DNA from: Branchiostoma floridae
Taxonomy: Eukaryota; Chordata; Leptocardii; Amphioxiformes; Branchiostomatidae
DNA: 64,000 bases
Direction: 5' to 3'
NCBI RefSeq assembly: GCF_000003815.2
Contig: NC_049995.1
Coordinates: forward strand, 3,278,788-3,342,787
The translations under genes were made by a program, and so were the position numbers. Below the pieces are notes generated by a model. That model saw only the letters and a list, made by a program, of their open reading frames with translations. It had not been told where the DNA came from and did no database searches. Shown here piece by piece: positions 58,069 through 64,000 of the stretch (positions within the stretch are counted from its first letter, which is position 1; every line of letters begins with the position of its first letter).

Positions 58069-59780
58069 TCTGTATTTATATTTCAGCCATACCATAGGTA
58101 TGGTGAAATATATTGTATTCGTAATGTTTCTTTCTTTCTTCTTTCTTTCTTTCTCCTGTCAAATCTTCGGAACACGGTATCTCCGTTGTTCCTGAACCGA
58201 TTGACTTGAAATTTGACACAAGGGTAGAGTGGGTCAATATCCCCAGACGTTTTTTTCATTTTTTTCATATCTACCTTTAAAATGATTTTATTAAGGTTTT
58301 TTGGTCATCTTAAGACCAAAACTGTATATTTGGGCCCCCTGTACCCTGGTATTATAACCGAATGAGCTGAAATTTGTCACAGATGTGCTTTGATAATTCC
58401 CCCATACAAATTCAATACCACTTTTGGTGTACAGTATAACGAAATGCTTATTTTTGCGATTTTTTGGTCATTTTTTGACCAAAAAAGGACACTTTTGGCT
58501 CCTGTACCTTGGTTTTAGAACCGGATGACCTGAAATTTAGTATAGGAGTGCCCTAGACATATGCGCACATGGATTCATTAACAGTTGAGGCATACAGTAC
58601 AACAAAATGCTTAATTTTACGATTATTTGGCCATTTTATGACCAAAAAGTACACTTTTGGCTCTTGTGCTCTGGTTTTAAAACCAAATGACCTAAATTTT
58701 GGTAAAATGGTGCACCAGATATTCATTCAAATGACACATGTATAATTTTTGTCATAGACTACGTCAAAATGATAGATTTGGGGATTTTTTTTCCAATAGC
58801 CACAGGGGTCAATGACCTTAAGGTCGTTGACCCCAGCTGCAGATTGCACCTTCTGGCATATATGTCTATTTAATCTAATTAGATAGGTAACCAATCACTT
58901 AGCCTGAATCTATATCCTAAAGAGGGGGGGGGGAGGGTGACAGCCAATCAGCGAGTCCGGTGTTATCTGGAAGAGTCCATTCTTACACGGAGGGGTTCAT
59001 TTTTTTTAAAATTCATCCTCGGACTGGTGAAGTCTTTCAGTGGGTGTATTTTTGGACAGGTCTATTTTGCAGTTTTACAGAAGGTGTGCTGGAAGAGTCT
59101 ATTCTCGCACGGAGGGGGGATTTTTTTAAATTCATATTTTGGACTTTGGTGACTTCTAGTTTGTCAAAGTCTTTCAGCAGGGTTATTTTGGACTGGTCTA
59201 ATTTGCAATTTTAAATGGGTGTGCTGGAAGAGTCCATTCTTGCATGGAGGGGGGATTTTTTAAAAATCTATTGGCTTTTTTTTAAATCCATTTTTGGGAC
59301 TTCAGTGATTATGTCAAAGTCCTATTTTAGCGGATGTATTTTTGGACTGCTCTACTTTACATGGAAGAATCCATTTTTTGCACACGGAAGGGGGATTTTT
59401 TCAAATTCAGTTTGGACGGGTGGTGATGATTCAAAATTCAATTTTTAGTGGAAGTGTTTTTAGACTGGTCTATTATACCTTTTCATGCACTGGGACCTTT
59501 TTTGCTGAATTCAATTTTGGATTTGGTTTCTTATTCAAAAGGCCAAGGTTTCAGTGGGAGTATTTCTGGACTGGTCTATTGTGCAAATTCACATAGGGTG
59601 CACTGGAGTCCATTCTTGAAGTTGAACGGGGGAATTTTGTAAGATTCATTTTTGGGTTAAACCGCCATTAGTAAAAGTGATTTTTCAAATGGGTGATTTT
59701 GAAATAGTCTATTGTTGCATGGGGAGGGAGATGGCTGAAATATGCTGTATTTGCTCTCAAGCAAATGTCGGCCTTTCTAG
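58069..59780 (+). mobile_element. Helitron/Helentron-like non-autonomous element H2 (1712 bp)
   Basis: It has the same architecture as H1 with different sequence. It starts TCTGTATTTATATTTCAG. A long hairpin follows (CCATACC/GGTATGG, loop ATA, 58087-58103, extended by ATATTTCA/TGAAATAT), then a (TTTC)n run. The 3' side has GGCTGAAATAT, hairpin TTTGCT/AGCAAA, then CTAG. The interior has three or four diverged copies of a roughly 150-bp unit (ACTTTTGGCTCCTGTACC.TGGTTTTA.AACC...GACCTGAAATTT) at 58300-58740 and a second tandem repeat at 58960-59660. There is no transposase. Confidence 0.6.
58960..59660 (+). repeat. Degenerate tandem repeat inside H2, about 120-bp unit
   Basis: Five or six copies of CTGGAAGAGTCCATTCTTGCA, CGGAGGGGGGATTTTTT and TTTTGGACTGGTCTATTT.CA occur in order. 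The several + strand frames here (58937-59642) are different registers of this repeat and not genes. Confidence 0.75.
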
Positions 59781-61172
59781 TTGTTTTTGTCATTGTCAAC
59801 AGCAACTTTTTTTGTGCTTAAATCTACCATAAATTTTGGCAACTATAGTGGTCACGTGATCAGGTAATGCCCTTATTTGGTTACGCAGAGTTGCTGTTGC
59901 ATGATGGGACATGAGCAGAAAAATAATAGGCAAACATGTTTACTAACATTTGTATGAATCAGGAATTAATCTGACCAAGCTTCAACCTGCTAATCTAGTC
60001 CATAACTAGATAATCTTGATCCATGCTTATGCAAATCAGGGATCTCCATTATAAACAATCATTTTCCAGTAATCCAGTAATGTCTAATCTTTTATGTGGG
60101 ACTTTTTCCAAAGTCTCCATAATAGAAAAAGCTTGTAGTTGTATAGAACATATTCTGTCTGATGAATTAGCATAACTTAACTGTCTGCCAAAAGGAGATC
60201 ATAATAACTGTTATGTATCAGTATTTGGAACATGCCATATTTTTATGTTCATTATGACGCCTCTTTTGTTTTGTTGAAAGAGAATGTTTTCTGTTATGAT
60301 AGAAGAGACGATAGAAAAAAGTTCATTTCTTGATTTCTCACAACTTTTTTGTTTTGTTTTAAACATGATGTTGTGTATTGACTAGTGTATTTTGTATGGA
60401 TACAAAAAGCTAGATTCGAGCTGTTCCATTAAATTCCAAAGGGAGATTTCTGGATTATTTTGTTAACAGAAATCCATGAATAGGGCTTTTCCATTTGCCT
60501 TTAATCCCGTCCCTCCCCCTGGAATGTTATTGGAACAGCCCCTAGTTTATCCATGTAGTCACTTGTGAAAGCTAGTATGTAGTTTCATGTCACAAATATG
60601 CAAACAAAGTCACTGTAATGTACAGTATAACTGTAAGACATCACAAATATGTAAATGAGGTAAACTTGAAATCATACGTTTGTGCCATACACTTTGTATG
60701 TTAACAATTGTTTGTTAGTCCGATTGTGTCAATATTGATAGTCTATGGACATGCAATGCTTATTGATAAATACGTTTAGCAACGACAATGTATTAGACTG
60801 TGTATATTATGTATAATATGGTGACCTACGTCTATGATTGTCTTTAACTTATTTCAGAGTATCGTACAAGGATTTTGCAATAGGTGTAGAAGGATGTTGT
60901 ATGTAAAAGTCACTAAGTTTTATCCATCAGATGTGGTTCTTTCATTCAAAAAGGAGAGTTGATGTTGTAGGAAAAAACGGAGCCATTTTGAACAATAAAA
61001 CTGTACAATTCCTGTATTCTTCACGTAAATGTTTGAATGTGTTTGTGACACAGACTATAGTAGGAGTGAACCGGTGTCCTTGGTTATGAAAGTGAGCTCC
61101 ACATACTTAAAGCCCGTCACACACGGCCAACCATGGTCTAGCTTCCGACCTTCTCCAAACCATGGTAAAGAG
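59781..61172 (+). other. Intergenic; candidate distal polyadenylation signal
   Basis: AATAAA at 60994-60999, in AACAATAAAACTG, could end a long 3' UTR of the upstream gene, but H2 would then lie in the UTR. No gene is seen. Confidence 0.3.
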
Positions 61173-61175
61173 TAA

Positions 61176-61527
61176 GGCCCAATCTACACACAGTTTTTAC
61201 CGATATCTGTGGAGATGTCGGGAGGGATCTAGAACGTAGGGACAACCATGGCGCTTGCAGTCATAAACATATAGCGCAATTTTCCAAATGGCGTTATATG
61301 CTAATGAGCCTTCCCGAAGTCGGGAAGCATCTACACGCGCGAGAATCTGTCGGGGACCCCTGCTAAGCTATCGGTAAGGTATCGTACGAATGGTCCGGAC
61401 CTTTCCGGAGAAATTTTCCCGATATCGTAATGGCGATATAGTAGTTCCATCTAGACGCTGAAAAAAAGCTGTCGGCGAGAGGTTGTAGGCTCGCCGATAT
61501 CGGTAAAAACTGTGTGTAGATCGTGCC
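61176..61527 (-). mobile_element. GGCACGATC/GATTGGGCC Harbinger-like MITE, copy 2 (352 bp)
   Basis: It is inverted relative to copy 1 at 36552-36922. The ends are GGCCCAATCTACACACAGTT and GTGTGTAGATCGTGCC. TAA occurs on both sides (61173-61175 and 61528-61530). Confidence 0.85.
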
Positions 61528-62721
61528 TAAGTCATGAGCAAGCCAACTGTGGTTAGGAGTTATCTAACTATACGTTTGAATATAAAAGAGTCATATTTTA
61601 CTCAGACATGATCTGAGGAGTAGACCGGAGCTAGTCAGGATGGATTCGAGGCTACTCCCAACCCAGCACCGACCTGGGTTGGGAGTGGTCGGGAGCAAAG
61701 TTGTTGGAAGGTTCTAAATGTATGACAGTCTATCTGACTTGTATATCAAGAAAATTTGCTTGAATAATGACAAGAGAAATGTGTCACTCTTCAACATGTT
61801 TGATACCTTTTAATTCTTTACCTTTAACCATAAATCTTATAATCAATAATGTGCACATTTAAACTTTTGATTATAATTCAAGATTAGGAATCGTTATTCA
61901 TTCTTACTAGCACGTAATCTATTATCATGCCTGGAATGTTTACAAAAAACATTTAATGTTTCACAGTATTACTTTAAAGTGAAAAATAATAAAAGTTTCT
62001 GACTCACCATACATATACAAATATGTTCAAATAAATACAACCAATACCTGCAACTAGAAGAGATTTGGTAATTCAAATCTTGATATTATCTAATATATGC
62101 AAATAATTTACATTCTAATATTGCACCAATATATTTCACCTCTTGTGAAATATATAAATAAACTAATCCTGAACTAGTTATATACCTCAAAACTAATAAA
62201 CACCCTTTGCCGAAATATACACATTAAAACTTTGAGCACATGTGACAACTAGTCACTGTCAGCAGCAAGTTTCTGAACTTTTCCACATTTGAATAGTGCA
62301 CTGAGGCCCCCTAGCAGGTGTGACCATAACTGCAGCAGCATACGGCAGCAATATACCTGTCCAGTAAACCGCTACCAGTACTACTTGTCTTTCCTTTCTA
62401 AAACTCTGTTGCCAATTCCTCTTGGTTTATTCTTAACACAATATAGTTTGATTTCTATACACGCAGCTCCTTGTATGCAGTCTTTCCCTGAAAAAACAAA
62501 GTTACACGAAAATCTCTAGCATAAAAATGCCAGAGTTTAAATACGCAATTGATTGACTCACATTGACTTCTGTAGTACCTAAAGCTCTGTTCGAATGAAA
62601 GCTCATCTGTGCCTTGGAAGTAGTAAAGTTTAATCTTTGTTTAACACAAAGAAAGCTCTATTGTATTACATAATCTAACGTAACAAGTGTTTCATATTCA
62701 TCTTTTCTATGCTGCCATTGG
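61528..62721. other. Probable 3' UTR and downstream flank of a minus-strand gene
   Basis: It is AT-rich. On the minus strand AATAAA (TTTATT at about 62425) lies about 290 bp past the stop codon and is a candidate polyadenylation signal. The + strand frame at 62289-62519 is not supported. Confidence 0.35.
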
Positions 62722-62885
62722 TTAAAAGACGCTTGCCTTGCTGCCCTTTTCCCGCGTGTCGGCCTGTCCGGTGATGGCGTCTTTCACGCGGTACGCTGCC
62801 TGCACCACATTCAGCGCCTCCTGGTCCCGGACAACGTTCTGCTTCCACGTGGCCAGCTGGGTCAAAATGTCCGCACTGAAACCAG
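62722..62885 (-). CDS. Terminal exon of an unidentified minus-strand gene
   Basis: Read on the minus strand, acceptor TTTTTTCTTTTAG is followed by two carried bases and 53 codons plus stop (the TAA is at 62724-62722). The peptide starts GFSADILTQLATWKQNVVRD and continues QEALNVVQAAYRVKDAITG, then ADTREKGSKASVF. It is amphipathic and helical, with a higher GC content (about 60 percent) than its surroundings, which supports coding. I do not recognise the family. The rest of the gene lies beyond the right edge. It converges on the cystin-like gene. Confidence 0.65.
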
Positions 62886-63026
62886 CTAAAAGAAAAAAAA
62901 AACCATCAAGATTCAGTCTGATTTTGCACTGGAAGGTCTTGAAGCTTGTTTAAATTCCTGTGTTTTGGGATGTTTGTGATCTTGTGTGTCTGTAGCTACT
63001 TGAATACATTGACAGTCAGTTAAGTC

Positions 63027-63071
63027 GCCAGCTGGGTCAAAATCTCCGCACTGAAGCCAGCTAAAAGAAAA
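63027..63071 (-). repeat. Extra copy 1 of the terminal-exon 5' end and acceptor
   Basis: On the minus strand, TTTTCTTTTAG is followed by codons for GFSAEILTQLAT and then TAA. The acceptor and the reading frame are kept, so it could serve as an alternative short terminal exon. Confidence 0.65.
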
Positions 63072-63138
63072 AACAACATCAAGATTTAGACCCTAGTCTG
63101 TAACTATTTGAAAACAGTAGCTGTCAGTAAAGTTGCAG

Positions 63139-63190
63139 CAGCCTGGTTTGAAGCTGAAGCCGCTGCATTCAAACCAGCTAAAAGAAAAAC
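63139..63190 (-). repeat. Extra copy 2 of the terminal-exon 5' end and acceptor
   Basis: TTTCTTTTAGCTGGTTT is kept; the following sequence has diverged (GCATTCAAACCAG on the + strand). The CATCAAGATTTAG flank matches the other copies. Confidence 0.55.
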
Positions 63191-63259
63191 ATCAAGATTT
63201 AGTAGGATTCAAAGGTAAAAGGTGTAAGTTTTGTTTTTTGTGCGATGTTTGTGTGTTCT

Positions 63260-63318
63260 GTGCTTCCACGTGGCCAACTGGTTCAAAATCTCCCCACTGA
63301 AACCAGCTAAAAGAAAAA
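63260..63318 (-). repeat. Extra copy 3 of the terminal-exon 5' end and acceptor
   Basis: On the minus strand TTTTCTTTTAG is followed by GFSGEILNQLATWKH, open beyond that. It is the longest of the partial copies and retains the exon frame through WK. Confidence 0.65.
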
Positions 63319-63460
63319 CAACATCAAGACTTAGTCTAATTTTGACGTGAAAGGTGTAAAGAGGTTTTATTTCCTGAGTGGTGTGAATGTTTGTGTTCTG
63401 TAGTTATTTGAATACTCTGTCAGTAGATAGGCAGGAAGTGAGTGGGAAAATGGTGTCACT

Positions 63461-63991
63461 TAAAGGGGCATTCTACTCCACACGGGAGTGTTATTTTCCT
63501 ATAGATATGAATTTTAGGAAGTAATAAATACATACTATGTCACATCATACGATAAAGTACCCAGTTACTCCACGTGCCTCAAAAGCATTCAGTCTTCTAC
63601 TAAACTCCCCAAGTACCCGCTAATTGAATTAATCCTATGGTTGAATACAATGCAAAATTTTTAGGTAAGGTTACAAAGCTAATTTCAGGGGCGCTAAGAA
63701 AGATACGTCTTGTTATGCGTTCTTTGATATCTTGTGAACAATTGAACTTCTTGGTGTGCTTAGCGCCCCTCATTTATGCCTAAATTATTCACGATAAAGG
63801 AAGTGTCTACACGTATAGGGAATGCATTGGTAGGGTCTGCATGGGTTTAGTGAGCGTCATATTGTTTTACAAAACACTCATCGCGAAATTTATCCCAAGG
63901 TGAATTCAACAAAATTCGGCTGATTATGTATTCATTGACACATTATCTATCGGAAAACATCACCCCCCATCTGGAGTGGAATGCCCTTTTA
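63461..63991. mobile_element. AAAGGGGCATTCTACTCCA-ended MITE with a nested hairpin
   Basis: AAAGGGGCATTCTACTCCA at the left mirrors TGGAGTGGAATGCCCTTT at the right. Inside, AGGGGCGCTAAG (about 63688) and CTTAGCGCCCCT (about 63760) form a second inverted pair that could be an 85-bp nested element. The right end lies at the edge of the window, so the target duplication cannot be confirmed. Confidence 0.7.
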
Positions 63992-64000
63992 AAAAAAAAC

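Noticed and set aside
58937-59642. Several overlapping + strand frames with a shared ESIL..R.G motif
   Set aside because: They are different registers of a degenerate tandem repeat inside the H2 element.

Overview
The window looks like nuclear DNA from a chordate-type invertebrate, most likely an amphioxus (Branchiostoma). The evidence is spliced genes with consensus GT/AG introns, long kinesin-light-chain-like TPR proteins of the kind expanded in lancelets, and an AT-rich background packed with short non-autonomous transposons. The species call is inference; no marker gene settles it. There is one 100-base assembly gap at 50355-50454.

1-5160 is a minisatellite block. A unit of about 90 bp carries a palindromic core (TGTGTCA, 7-8 nt, TGACACA). 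It runs in one orientation to about 1560 and in the opposite orientation from about 1600 to 5110, in one diverged and one well-kept part.

7198-23758 holds the main content: two tandem + strand paralogues. Each encodes an N-terminal helical region, a GlnD/DUF294-type nucleotidyltransferase (NTase) domain with GS...DxE residues, and a very long array of 42-residue TPRs in a single exon. The first gene has about 29 TPRs and a one-base frameshift. The second has about 18 and is intact. Their 3' flanks are also paralogous, so the pair arose by segmental duplication, but their first exons differ.

26687-57270 appears to be one 30-kb four-exon + strand gene. A compact promoter (inverted CCAAT, perfect CRE, TATA) precedes it. 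It encodes a small (about 282 aa) putatively N-myristoylated protein whose two ends resemble the ciliary protein cystin-1. Its introns hold most of the mobile elements: hAT-like MITEs with 8-bp target duplications, two PIF/Harbinger-like MITE families with TTA/TAA duplications, a foldback element, a decayed LINE, a deleted mariner carrying a Helitron/Helentron-like element that itself carries a 160-bp foldback MITE, and a 345-bp inverted duplication with a CCTGCAGG minisatellite.

57271-64000 holds a second Helitron/Helentron-like element, another Harbinger-like MITE, the terminal exon of an unidentified minus-strand gene with three extra partial copies of its 5' end and splice acceptor, and a MITE at the right edge.
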